A DNA stretch of 7,545 nt from Actinomycetes bacterium (GTDB taxonomy: Bacteria; Actinomycetota; Acidimicrobiia; Acidimicrobiales; Palsa-688). The stretch spans positions 1 to 7,545 of the forward strand of contig JAKAZH010000086.1 of the NCBI GenBank assembly GCA_021815935.1, written 5' to 3'. Below the pieces are notes generated by a model that had not been told where the DNA came from, made no database searches, and saw only the letters and a program-made list of their open reading frames with translations. Shown here piece after piece: positions 1 through 7,100 of this stretch. The translations under genes were made by a program, and so were the position numbers. The first letter of the stretch is position 1, and each line of letters opens with the position of its first letter.

Positions 1-963
1 GTCAACACCGATGCTCAAGCCCTGCTCATGAGCGATGCAGACGTCAAGCTCGACATCGGGCGCCAGCTGACCCGCGGCCTCGGGGCCGGCAGCGACCCCG
101 AAGTCGGTCGAGCAGCCGCCGAAGAGCACCGCCAGGACCTCGAGGAGGCTCTCAAAGGCGCCGACATGGTCTTCATCACGGCGGGCAAAGGTGGCGGCAC
201 CGGTACAGGCGGAGCGCCCGTCGTGGCAGAGATCGCAAAGTCTCTCGGTGCGCTCACGATCGGGGTAGTCACCCGGCCTTTCGGCTTCGAGGGGAGCCGC
301 AGGTCGACCCAGGCCGAAGCCGGCATCCAGCGCTTGAGGGAGAAAGTCGACACCCTGATCGTTATCCCCAACGACCGTCTTCTCACCGTGTCCAACGAGA
401 AGACGTCGATGGTCAACGCTTTCAAGATGGCCGACGAGGTGCTGTTGTCCGGTGTTCAGGGTATCACCGACCTGATCACCACCCCGGGACTGATAAACAC
501 GGACTTCGCCGACGTCAAGATGATCATGAGCAACGCCGGCACCGCCATCATGGGCATCGGGACGGCCTCAGGCGACAATCGTGCGGTCACAGCGGCGAGG
601 CTGGCGATCACCTCCCCGCTCCTCGAAGCCTCGATAGAGGGAGCGCAAGGAATCCTGTTGAACATCGCCGGCGGGAGCGACCTCGGCCTCTTCGAAGTCA
701 CCGAAGCTGCCGAGATCATCCACGGCGTAGCGCATCCGGATGCCAACATCATCTTCGGCTCTGTGATCAACGACTCGATGGGAGACGAAGTTCGCGTGAC
801 CGTCATCGCTGCGGGCTTCGACGGGTGGGACCGTCCCGCCCAACAGGAGCGTCCCGCCGCCAAAGCCGGCCTTGGCCTCCTCGCCACGGAGAGGGAGCTT
901 CGCAACAGCGACGATTTCGGCCTGATCGGCGACGAGTTCGACGTCCCCGACTTTTTGAAGTGA
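1..963 (+). CDS. ftsZ: Cell division protein FtsZ (5' end missing)
   Basis: Tubulin-like GTPase that polymerises at mid-cell into the division ring. The reading frame is open from base 1, starting with residues VNTDAQALL, so roughly the first 40 residues (first nucleotide-binding loops) lie outside the window. Visible: the tubulin signature GGGTGTG at residues 64-70 (bases 190-210); the nucleotide-binding stretch around NDRLL; the synergy loop GLINTDFAD at 163-171, whose acidic residues complete the GTPase site of the neighbouring subunit; and the C-terminal core ending near [10 protein letters not shown] short linker of about 36 residues follows, then the conserved tail [11 protein letters not shown], the docking peptide for SepF and other division proteins. 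The residue before GGGTGTG is Lys, whereas Met or Glu is familiar from E. coli and M. tuberculosis. It stops 19 bp before pgeF and is the first visible gene of a co-directional cluster. Identification is essentially certain. Confidence 0.98.
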   Translation, partial: VNTDAQALLMSDADVKLDIGRQLTRGLGAGSDPEVGRAAAEEHRQDLEEALKGADMVFITAGKGGGTGTGGAPVVAEIAKSLGALTIGVVTRPFGFEGSRRSTQAEAGIQRLREKVDTLIVIPNDRLLTVSNEKTSMVNAFKMADEVLLSGVQGITDLITTPGLINTDFADVKMIMSNAGTAIMGIGTASGDNRAVTAARLAITSPLLEASIEGAQGILLNIAGGSDLGLFEVTEAAEIIHGVAHPDANIIFGSVINDSMGDEVRVTVIAAGFDGWDRPAQQERPAAKAGLGLLATERELRNSDDFGLIGDEFDVPDFLK

Positions 964-982
964 CGCCGGGCGCCTTCCCCGA

Positions 983-1684
983 GTGACAGTGCACGGCGCG
1001 TCGACGCATAGCGGCCCTCGCTTGGCCGCAGAGTGGACGATTTTCGAGAAGGCCAGGGTGGCGTGCACCGGATGGGCCCACGGCGACTTCGCCGAGCCCG
1101 GCTGGATCGCCGAAGTTCGGCGCCGCAAGGTCGTCGATCTGTCATGGACGACACTGGACCAGGTGCACGGCGCCAGGGTCGTAACCGTAGAGCACCCCGG
1201 TGATTGTTTGGGCGAGCCCGCCGACGCTGCGGTGAGCGCCGCTCGCGGAGTTGCGTTGGCGGTCCAGAGCGCCGACTGCGCCCCAATCGCCATGGCGAGT
1301 CCCGAGGGTGTGATCGGTGTCGCCCACGCGGGGTGGCGAGGACTGCGCGCCGGTGTGATCGAAGCGACGGTTCAAGGCATGCGACGTCTGGGTGCGACAC
1401 GAGTCGAAGCTGTCCTCGGGCCGTGCATCCACCCGTGCTGCTACACCTTCGGCGCCGGCGAGCTCGCGCAGGTCGAGTCCAGGCTCGGTTGTGCCCTCGG
1501 CGCTACAGATCGCAGTGGTGAGTTGTCATTGAACTTGCCAGCCGGGGTCACAGCTGCGCTTCGTGGCGCCGGGGCGACGCTGCTCGACATGTCGCGCGAA
1601 TGCACTGCGTGTGGTGGTGGCCTCTGGTCGTGGCGGTCGCAGCAGACGAAGCGCCGCCAAGCAACCGTGATCTGGTGCACGTAG
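983..1684 (+). CDS. pgeF: Peptidoglycan editing factor PgeF (YfiH/YlmD, laccase-domain family)
   Basis: Cytoplasmic metal-dependent enzyme of the former 'multicopper laccase domain' family. In E. coli the homologue removes wrongly incorporated L-serine from UDP-MurNAc precursors, keeping peptidoglycan stems correct. The protein is 233 residues, within the normal family size. The three conserved metal-site residues are present: His62 in QVHGARV, Cys99 in SADCAPI and His115 in VAHAGWRG. GPCIHPCCY (146-154) and a C-terminal CTAC (207-210) are also typical. The GTG at 983 is the first possible start after an in-frame stop at 956; GTG at 989 is an alternative. Neither has a clear Shine-Dalgarno, so translation may be coupled to ftsZ, which ends 19 bp upstream. 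The usual family SHR/SYR near the C-terminus reads SWR here. Function is assigned by family; the substrate in this organism is inferred. Confidence 0.93.
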   Translation: MTVHGASTHSGPRLAAEWTIFEKARVACTGWAHGDFAEPGWIAEVRRRKVVDLSWTTLDQVHGARVVTVEHPGDCLGEPADAAVSAARGVALAVQSADCAPIAMASPEGVIGVAHAGWRGLRAGVIEATVQGMRRLGATRVEAVLGPCIHPCCYTFGAGELAQVESRLGCALGATDRSGELSLNLPAGVTAALRGAGATLLDMSRECTACGGGLWSWRSQQTKRRQATVIWCT

Positions 1685-1692
1685 CGGCGGCC

Positions 1693-2373
1693 GTGAGCTC
1701 CCTCGCAAGCGAAGTCGCCAAGCGCCTCGAGGTCGTCCAAGGCCGTGTAGAAGCTGCAGGTCGCCGCCGAGACGATGTTCGCATCGTGGCGGTGACAAAA
1801 GGATTCGGCATAGACGCTGTCAAGGCATCTGTCTCGGCCGGCCTCATCGACATCGGCGAGAACTACGGCGACGAGTTGGTCGCCAAGGCTGCCCTGGCGC
1901 CTGCAGAGTGCCGATGGCACTACCTGGGGGCCCTGCAGCGAAGGAAACTCAAACACCTCGCCCCTGTCGTCAGCGTCTGGCATTCGTTGGACCGCCCGAG
2001 CGCACTCGACGGGGTCGCCAAGGTCGCACCCGGCTCCGAGGTGTTCCTCCAGGTCAACGTTGGCCGTATCCGGGGCCGGCCAGGTTGCGACCCGGCGGAC
2101 CTCGACGAGCTGTACTCGCAATCGAGGCGAGCGCAGGTGCGCCCGGTAGGCCTCATGGCCGTAGCGCCGCCAGGATCGCTGCACGAGGCGAGGCGCTGCT
2201 TTCGTTGGCTGGCGGATCGAGCGCATTCCCTCGGCCTCAACGAACTCTCGATGGGTATGAGCGACGACTTCGAGGTGGCTGTCGAGGAGGGGGCGACGGT
2301 CTTGAGGCTTGGACGGGCCCTCTTCGGGGAGCGCCCATCGCAGAAAGCTCAGCACCGCTACAATAACGTTTGA
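1693..2373 (+). CDS. yggS: YggS/PROSC-family pyridoxal-phosphate homeostasis protein
   Basis: Cytoplasmic PLP-binding protein with an alanine-racemase-like barrel fold but no known enzymatic activity. Family members buffer PLP and affect amino-acid and keto-acid balance. With the GTG at 1693 as start the protein has 226 residues, the usual length, and the PLP lysine falls at residue 36 in VAVTKGF, the same number as in E. coli YggS. Also visible: GENY (55-58), WHYLGALQRRK (75-85), a conserved LSMGMSDD phosphate-binding turn (185-192) and the closing GATVLRLGRALFG (200-212). The frame stays open back to ATG 1600, which would add residues unlike the family and overlap pgeF by 85 bp. GTG 1675 is a second alternative. 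I prefer 1693, 8 bp after pgeF, although its Shine-Dalgarno is weak. The last codons (RYNNV) are unusually AT-rich and may overlap a promoter for sepF. Confidence 0.93.
   Translation: MSSLASEVAKRLEVVQGRVEAAGRRRDDVRIVAVTKGFGIDAVKASVSAGLIDIGENYGDELVAKAALAPAECRWHYLGALQRRKLKHLAPVVSVWHSLDRPSALDGVAKVAPGSEVFLQVNVGRIRGRPGCDPADLDELYSQSRRAQVRPVGLMAVAPPGSLHEARRCFRWLADRAHSLGLNELSMGMSDDFEVAVEEGATVLRLGRALFGERPSQKAQHRYNNV
2359..2364 (+). promoter_or_regulatory. Possible internal -10 element for sepF
   Basis: TACAAT lies in an AT-rich patch inside the last codons of yggS, in an otherwise GC-rich region. A start about 7 bp downstream would give a 5' leader of roughly 14 nt that begins with the sepF ribosome binding site. 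No -35 match is visible at normal spacing. This is inference from a TANNNT match only. Confidence 0.33.
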
Positions 2374-2380
2374 GGAGGAG
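2372..2380 (+). promoter_or_regulatory. Strong ribosome binding site of sepF
   Basis: GAGGAGGAG contains AGGAGG (2373-2378) 6 nt before ATG 2385. It is the only strong Shine-Dalgarno in the cluster. It sets the sepF start at 2385 rather than the upstream TTG 2370 or the in-frame ATG 2400, and it overlaps the yggS stop codon. Confidence 0.85.
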
Positions 2381-2384
2381 CCCG

Positions 2385-2930
2385 ATGGCTGCTGGAATTA
2401 TGAAGAAGGCCATGGTGTACTTAGGTTTGGCCGACGACGAGTTCGAGGACTACGGCTACGAGGAACCGGTCGGGGCGTCGCGCCGCTACGCCGAACCCGA
2501 GCCGGCAGTGTCGTCGGTCAGGCCGGTTGGGCGCGATTCGGGTGCCCGTGAACTCGGCTCGCGCGAAGGCGGATACCGGGAACAGCCAGAGCCGTCGCTG
2601 TCGCCCGCCGCAGTAACACCCCGGCCGGCAGTCGTCCGGCCGATCAATCCGATCCATACAGCCAAACCGCACATCGTCGAGCCGACGCGTTTCTCCGACG
2701 CGCAGCTGATAGGGGACCGATTCCGGAACGGCCAGCCCGTCGTCGTGAACCTGCAGGCCAACGAACGCGACCTCGCCCGTCGGATGATCGACTTCTGCAG
2801 CGGGGTCACCTACGCGCTCGCAGGAGCGATGGAGAAGATCGACGACCAGGTGTTCCTCCTGACGCCGTCCAACGTAGAGGTTTCCTCCGAGGAGCGACGG
2901 CGCCTCCAAGAACGCGGATACAGGACCTGA
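2385..2930 (+). CDS. sepF: Cell division protein SepF
   Basis: Membrane anchor and bundler of FtsZ filaments in bacteria that lack FtsA, including actinobacteria. The 181-residue protein has the three-part SepF layout. Residues 1-16 (MAAGIMKKAMVYLGLA) form the short amphipathic membrane-binding helix. Residues 17-98 are a disordered acidic then Pro/Arg-rich linker. Residues 99-181 are the SepF core, with the family pattern RFSDAQLIGDRFRNGQPVVV, then NL, ARRMIDFCSG and VFLLTPSNVEVSSEERRRL. Its partner's docking peptide, the FtsZ tail DVPDFLK, is encoded in the same cluster. The start is fixed by the strong ribosome binding site at 2372-2380, 11 bp after yggS ends. A 7-bp inverted repeat (2622-2628 and 2636-2642) sits in the linker codons. 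Identification is secure from core, N-helix and position. Confidence 0.96.
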   Translation: MAAGIMKKAMVYLGLADDEFEDYGYEEPVGASRRYAEPEPAVSSVRPVGRDSGARELGSREGGYREQPEPSLSPAAVTPRPAVVRPINPIHTAKPHIVEPTRFSDAQLIGDRFRNGQPVVVNLQANERDLARRMIDFCSGVTYALAGAMEKIDDQVFLLTPSNVEVSSEERRRLQERGYRT

Positions 2931-2939
2931 GCCGACCTA

Positions 2940-3215
2940 GTGTTCTTCTCCTTCCGTTCCGGGAACCCGCTGTTCGACCTCGGCGAGATATACGTGCTCA
3001 TACTCTTCGCGCGGGCGCTGCTCAGCTGGTTCCCCTACAACCCGACGTCCCCGCTCAACCCTGTCCGCAAGGTCGTTTTCGCCGTGACAGAGCCGGTCCT
3101 CGCCCCGTTCCGCAAGATCGTCCCGCCGATAGGAATGATCGACCTTTCGTTCCTCGTAGCGATCATCGTGGTGCAGCTGGTCGTCAACGACATCCTCGGC
3201 AGACTCCCCATCTAA
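2940..3215 (+). CDS. yggT: YggT/YlmG-family small membrane protein
   Basis: Small integral membrane protein of the YGGT family, found next to sepF in Gram-positive bacteria, cyanobacteria and plastids. Exact biochemistry is not settled; links to nucleoid or division organisation have been proposed. The 91-residue product has two hydrophobic segments (about 14-31 and 67-85) joined by the family's conserved loop: LLSWFPYNPTSPLNPV, then TEP (50-52), an APFRKIVPPIG stretch and IDLSF. GTG at 2940 is the only start that keeps the first membrane helix. It lies 9 bp after the sepF stop and has no clear Shine-Dalgarno, so translational coupling to sepF is likely. It is the last gene of the tightly packed run; an 82-bp gap follows. 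Confidence 0.92.
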   Translation: MFFSFRSGNPLFDLGEIYVLILFARALLSWFPYNPTSPLNPVRKVVFAVTEPVLAPFRKIVPPIGMIDLSFLVAIIVVQLVVNDILGRLPI

Positions 3216-3285
3216 GCGAAGGCGGCACCGCGTCTGTGCGGACCGGGCCGGAGCGACGATCACGGCGCCAGTCGCGGCGCGCGTC

Positions 3286-3300
3286 TAGGATGGGGGAATG
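3286..3300 (+). promoter_or_regulatory. Putative leaderless promoter of divIVA (-10 TAGGAT)
   Basis: TAGGAT at 3286-3291 fits the actinobacterial -10 pattern TANNNT. Exactly 6 bp (GGGGGA) separate it from ATG 3298, which puts the expected transcription start on the first base of the start codon. No -35 match is seen about 17 bp upstream. The alternative reading is that AGGA at 3287-3290 is a Shine-Dalgarno with 7-nt spacing for a transcript from further upstream. Confidence 0.5.
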
Positions 3301-4146
3301 GAAGTCTCACCGAAGACGCTCAGGGAAGTCGAATTCCGGGAAAAGATGCGGGGGTACCACCCCGAAGATGTCGACCATTTCCTGGAGCAGGTAGCCGCAG
3401 GGATCGAAGTACTCCAAGACCGCCTCCGCCAAGCCGTCGAACGAGCGCAGCGCGCCGAGTCGGCTGCGAGCGAAACGGGTGGTTCCGACGACACGCTCAG
3501 GCGGACACTAGTGCTCGCGCAGCGCACAGCCGACATGGCGGTCGCCGAGGCTCGGGAGCAAGCTTCCCGGATTCTCGCCTCTGCGGAGCAGCAGGCTCAG
3601 AGCATCGTCGCCGAAGCCGAGCAGCAGGGGCGGCGGACCCTCGAGGACAGCATCTCGGACGCACGGTCCGAGCTCGCCAAGCTCGAGTCTCAGCGTTCGC
3701 AGGCCCAGCTGGAAGTCGACACCCTGCAGCGTTGGGTGGAGGAGCACAAGGCCCATGTAGTGGAGTCGCTCAGCGAGGCTCTGGCAGCGGTAGATCGCGT
3801 CGGGATCCTGTGGCCCGCCCCGGGTACCCGGGGTGCGGACGTCCTTGCCCGGCGCGCCGGCGCCTCGTCGTACACCGGCGCGGCTGCGCCGGTCCCGAGC
3901 GTCCCGGTCGAGCCGGAACCTCTGGGTAGGGTCAGCGCGCCAGGCTCCGAGACGTCGATATGGCCGGCAGTAGGAGCCGACTCAACGCAGCTTCTGAGCA
4001 TCCAGCCGGGCAACCCTGACCCTGGGAGCGAAAGCGGTGGAGGGGGCTACGACGACGACGACAAGGCTATGGACGACTTCTTCGATGATGGCGACCGCTT
4101 CGAGGATGATCACCGAATCGGAGGACGGCTCAGACGCCGGCGCTGA
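3298..4146 (+). CDS. divIVA: DivIVA-family polar growth / septum scaffold protein (Wag31-like)
   Basis: Coiled-coil scaffold that binds curved membrane at septa and poles; in actinobacteria it directs polar wall synthesis. The protein has 282 residues. The N-terminal lipid-binding domain (1-32) aligns residue for residue with B. subtilis DivIVA: Pro5, Phe13, Arg18-Gly19-Tyr20, then a DVDHFLEQV helix. Position 17, Phe in B. subtilis, is Met here. Coiled coil runs to about 55 and, after a Gly/Ser break near 58-64, from about 65 to 166 with Ala/Glu/Gln-rich heptads. Residues 172-250 are a Pro/Gly/Ser-rich linker. Residues 251-271 are strongly acidic (12 Asp/Glu), and the chain ends in GGRLRRRR. 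The start ATG 3298 is supported by the N-terminal match and the flanking -10-like or Shine-Dalgarno signal. Three perfect inverted repeats lie in codons 174-199. ileS converges on it from the other strand, leaving 36 bp. Confidence 0.94.
   Translation: MEVSPKTLREVEFREKMRGYHPEDVDHFLEQVAAGIEVLQDRLRQAVERAQRAESAASETGGSDDTLRRTLVLAQRTADMAVAEAREQASRILASAEQQAQSIVAEAEQQGRRTLEDSISDARSELAKLESQRSQAQLEVDTLQRWVEEHKAHVVESLSEALAAVDRVGILWPAPGTRGADVLARRAGASSYTGAAAPVPSVPVEPEPLGRVSAPGSETSIWPAVGADSTQLLSIQPGNPDPGSESGGGGYDDDDKAMDDFFDDGDRFEDDHRIGGRLRRRR
3818..3893. repeat. Cluster of three perfect inverted repeats inside divIVA
   Basis: Three separate perfect palindromic units lie within 76 bp. The first is CCCCGGGTACCCGGGG at 3818-3833 (16 bp). 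The second is CCGGCGCGCCGG at 3849-3860 (12 bp). The third is an 8-bp stem, ACCGGCGC paired with GCGCCGGT around the tetraloop GGCT, at 3874-3893. They encode the start of the C-terminal linker of DivIVA. In mRNA they could form consecutive stable hairpins. Function is unknown, and GC-rich linker codons make some palindromes likely by chance. Confidence 0.7.
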
Positions 4147-4177
4147 GCGGGGGTATCCCCGTTGACGTCGGTTCTTT
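4146..4177 (+). terminator. Weak terminator-like hairpin between convergent divIVA and ileS
   Basis: CGGGG (4148-4152) pairs with CCCCG (4157-4161) around the loop GTAT; A-T and G-T pairs (4146-4147 with 4162-4163) extend the stem. TTCTTT follows at 4172-4177 but is about 10 nt from the stem, so this is not a classical intrinsic terminator on the + strand. On the - strand no T-run follows the stem. The 36-bp gap between the two stop codons leaves little other room for termination signals. Confidence 0.3.
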
Positions 4178-4182
4178 AGGCG

Positions 4183-7100
4183 TTAGCCGGCGACTGCGAC
4201 GGAGACGGCGGCCGACGATCCGTCGGCGAGTTCGACCCGCCTCCACGACGGTTGCTCGGCGGTGGTGCCGACCCAGACTAGCGATGCTGCAAGCACCTGC
4301 TCGGCCACCCAATCCCCGTGTAAGTCGACGGCTTCGCGAACTTCGACGTCACCGCTGACGGCGAGATCTATGCGGTCCGAGACTTCGAGGCCGAGGTCGC
4401 GTCGGATCTGCTGGACTTCTCTGACAAGGTCCCGGGCTCGGCCCTCCAAGGCAAGTTCCGCGGTCACCTCCAAGTCGAGGACGACGACCCCCGCCATTCC
4501 CGGCAGGTTCCGCGTAGTAGCAGGGTCCAGCGGGGTGACGCGCATCTCGAACTCGCCTTCGACGAGAACTTCGGCGCCGACCCGTGCGCTTCCGTCGTCG
4601 AGGATCTCCCAGTCGCCGCGCTTCGCGGCTGCTGCGACGCCCTGTATCGCAGATCCCAGGCGAGGCGCCGCAACCTTGAAGACCACGCTCAGCTGAGGGC
4701 TCGCGAACATCGAGGGGTCGTCGCAGAGGATGACAGAGCGCACGTTGACCTCGTCAGCGATGAGCCCGACCAGGTCGGCAAGCTCGCCGGCTTGGGGACC
4801 CGCCACGGTGAGCTCGCCGAGCGGTAGCCGGGCACGCAGATTGTTCGCTTTTCGAAGCGAGTGCGCGGCCCCGCACACGTCGCGGGCGAGGTCCATCCTT
4901 TTCACGAGCGCTCCGTCGGCGCGAAGGCGGTCCTCGCTCGGCCAGTCGGCGAGGTGTACCGACTCTCCGCCTGTCAGGCCTCGCCACACGACCTCGGAGA
5001 TCATCGGAAGAATAGGAGCTACCAGCCTGCTCAACACCTCGAGGACGGTCGCGAGAGTGTCGAAAGCGTCCTGCGTGTCGGCCTCCCGGCCTGAACCGGT
5101 GCCCCAGAAACGGTCGCGGCTGCGACGGATGTACCAGTTGTTGAGCGAATCCAGGAAAGATTCGACGATCGACGTCGTTCCTGACAGATCGAATGACTCC
5201 ATCGAAGCTCCTGCGGCAGCGACGGCGTCGGCGAGTTTCGCAATGATGTAGCGGTCCAAGACGTTGGAGGAGTCGCTGTGCTGATGGTCGGCGCTGCGCC
5301 GGTCGGCGTTAGCGTACAGAGCGAAGAAGTACCAGGCATTCCAGTACGGGAGGACGGCTGCGCGGACAGCGTCTTTGATGCCCGCCTCGTCGACGACCAT
5401 GTCTCCCCCTCGCATGATCGTGGAGCTGAGGAGGAACCATCGCATAGCATCCGCGCCGTAGCGGTCGAACATGGCGAGAGGGTCAGGGTAGTTGCGGAGT
5501 CGTTTGGACAGCTTGGCTCCGTCGTCGCCGAGAAGTATCCCGTGCGCCAGGCAATTCGAGAATGCCGGACGTCCGAACAAGGCGACGGCGAGCACGTGAA
5601 GGGTGTAGAACCAGCCGCGGGTCTGACCGATGTACTCGACTATGAAGTCGCCCGGGTAGTGAGTGTCGAACCACTCCTTGTTCTCGAAGGGGTAGTGCAC
5701 CTGCGCGAACGGCATGGAGCCACTTTCGAACCAGCAGTCGAGCACGTCGGTGATCCGTCGCATCGTCGATCGACCGGTGGGGTCGTCGGGGTTCGGGCGG
5801 GTCAGCTGGTCTATCGCCGGGCGATGCAAATCCGCCGGCCGGACGCCGAAGTCGGCCTCAAGGGCGTCGAGGCTTCCATACACGTCGATTCGCGGGTACT
5901 CGGGATTGTCGCTTTTCCACACCGGTATGGGCGAGCCCCAGAACCGGTTTCTCGATATGGACCAGTCTCTGGCGTTGTCGAGCCAACGCCCGAACGAGCC
6001 GTCTTTGACGTGCTCGGGAACCCAGCCGATCTTGGCGTTAGCTTCTGCTAGCTGAGCTTTTATGGCAGTGACTTTGACAAACCACGATGAAACCGCGCGG
6101 TAGACGAGCGGCGTGTCACTTCGCCAGCAGTGCGGGTAGGAGTGAACGTATGAGTCAGAGCGCACGAGGAAACCTTTTTCCCTGAGGGCTCTGATGACCG
6201 GTTGGTTGGCTTCGAATACCTGCAGACCCTCGAAGTCGGGGACTTCTCCGGTGAATCGGGTCCTGTCGTCGACCGGGCAAACGACGGGGATCCCGGCTTG
6301 GGCGCAGGCGATCTGGTCGTCCTCCCCGAAACCTGGAGCCATGTGCACGACCCCGGTCCCTTCGTCGGTGTTGACGAACTGGGCGCCAAGCACGACGAAG
6401 GCGTTGGCCGTATCGCTGAAATAGGGGAACAGCGGCTCGTAGCTCCGTCCCACTAGATCGCTGCCGCGCAATGTCGCTGTACGTGTGGCTCCATCGAGCG
6501 ACTTTTCGTAGGCGCTCACCCGGTCGTCGGCGATTGCGAACCGGCGGCCTTCCCGTTCGAACACGGCGTAGTCGATCTCGGCTCCGACGGCGAGCGCGAG
6601 GTTCGACGGCAAAGTCCACGGTGTGGTCGTCCACACCCACAGGTCGAGCGGATCGGCGCCCGGCAGGTGGAAGGCGACTGTGACGGCCGGATCCTGGCGC
6701 TCTCGGTAGGCGTCGTCTTGGCGAGTCTCGGAGTTGGACAGCGGGGTTTCGCACTCCCAGCAGTAGGGAAGAACCCGGTAGTCCTCGTATAGAAGGCCCT
6801 TCTCGTAAAGCTCCGCGAGGGCCCACATAACGCTCTCCATGTAGGAGAGGTCCATCGTCTTGTAGTCGTTGTCGAAGTCGACCCACCGGGCTTGGCGCGT
6901 CACGTACCGGCGCCATTCGTCTGTGTAGCGGAGTACTGAACTTCGACAGAAACTGTTGAAAGCATCGATGCCGTACTCGCTGATCGCCGCCCGACCGGAG
7001 ACGCCCAGCTCCTTCTCTGCCTCGACCTCGGCTGGCAGGCCGTGGCAGTCCCAGCCGAAACGGCGCTCGACCAGCCGACCACGCATCGTCTGGTAGCGGG

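Noticed and set aside
1600..1692. Upstream extension of yggS to ATG 1600.
   Set aside because: It would overlap pgeF by 85 bp and add residues with no match to the family; starting at 1693 puts the PLP lysine at residue 36 as in E. coli YggS.
456..2355. Long minus-strand open frames opposite ftsZ, pgeF and yggS (314 and 304 codons).
   Set aside because: Arg/Ser/Pro-rich composition, no family motif, and full overlap with conserved genes on the plus strand.
2622..2642. 7-bp inverted repeat CGGCCGG/CCGGCCG in the sepF linker codons.
   Set aside because: A single short GC-only stem in a low-complexity linker is expected by chance in this composition.
3221..3232. GGCGGCACCGCG just after yggT resembles the T-box core TGGNACCGCG.
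   Set aside because: The first base of the tRNA-pairing UGGN is C, no specifier stem fits upstream because yggT coding sequence ends at 3215, and the next gene is divIVA, not a synthetase or amino-acid gene. A covariance search with the T-box model would settle it.
3815..3838. Considered the strong hairpin in divIVA as a transcription terminator.
   Set aside because: No T-run follows, and it lies well inside an intact reading frame.
4051..4065. DDDDK in DivIVA looks like an enterokinase/FLAG-type tag.
   Set aside because: It lies inside a longer natural acidic stretch with many more Asp/Glu, and there is no sign of engineered sequence around it.
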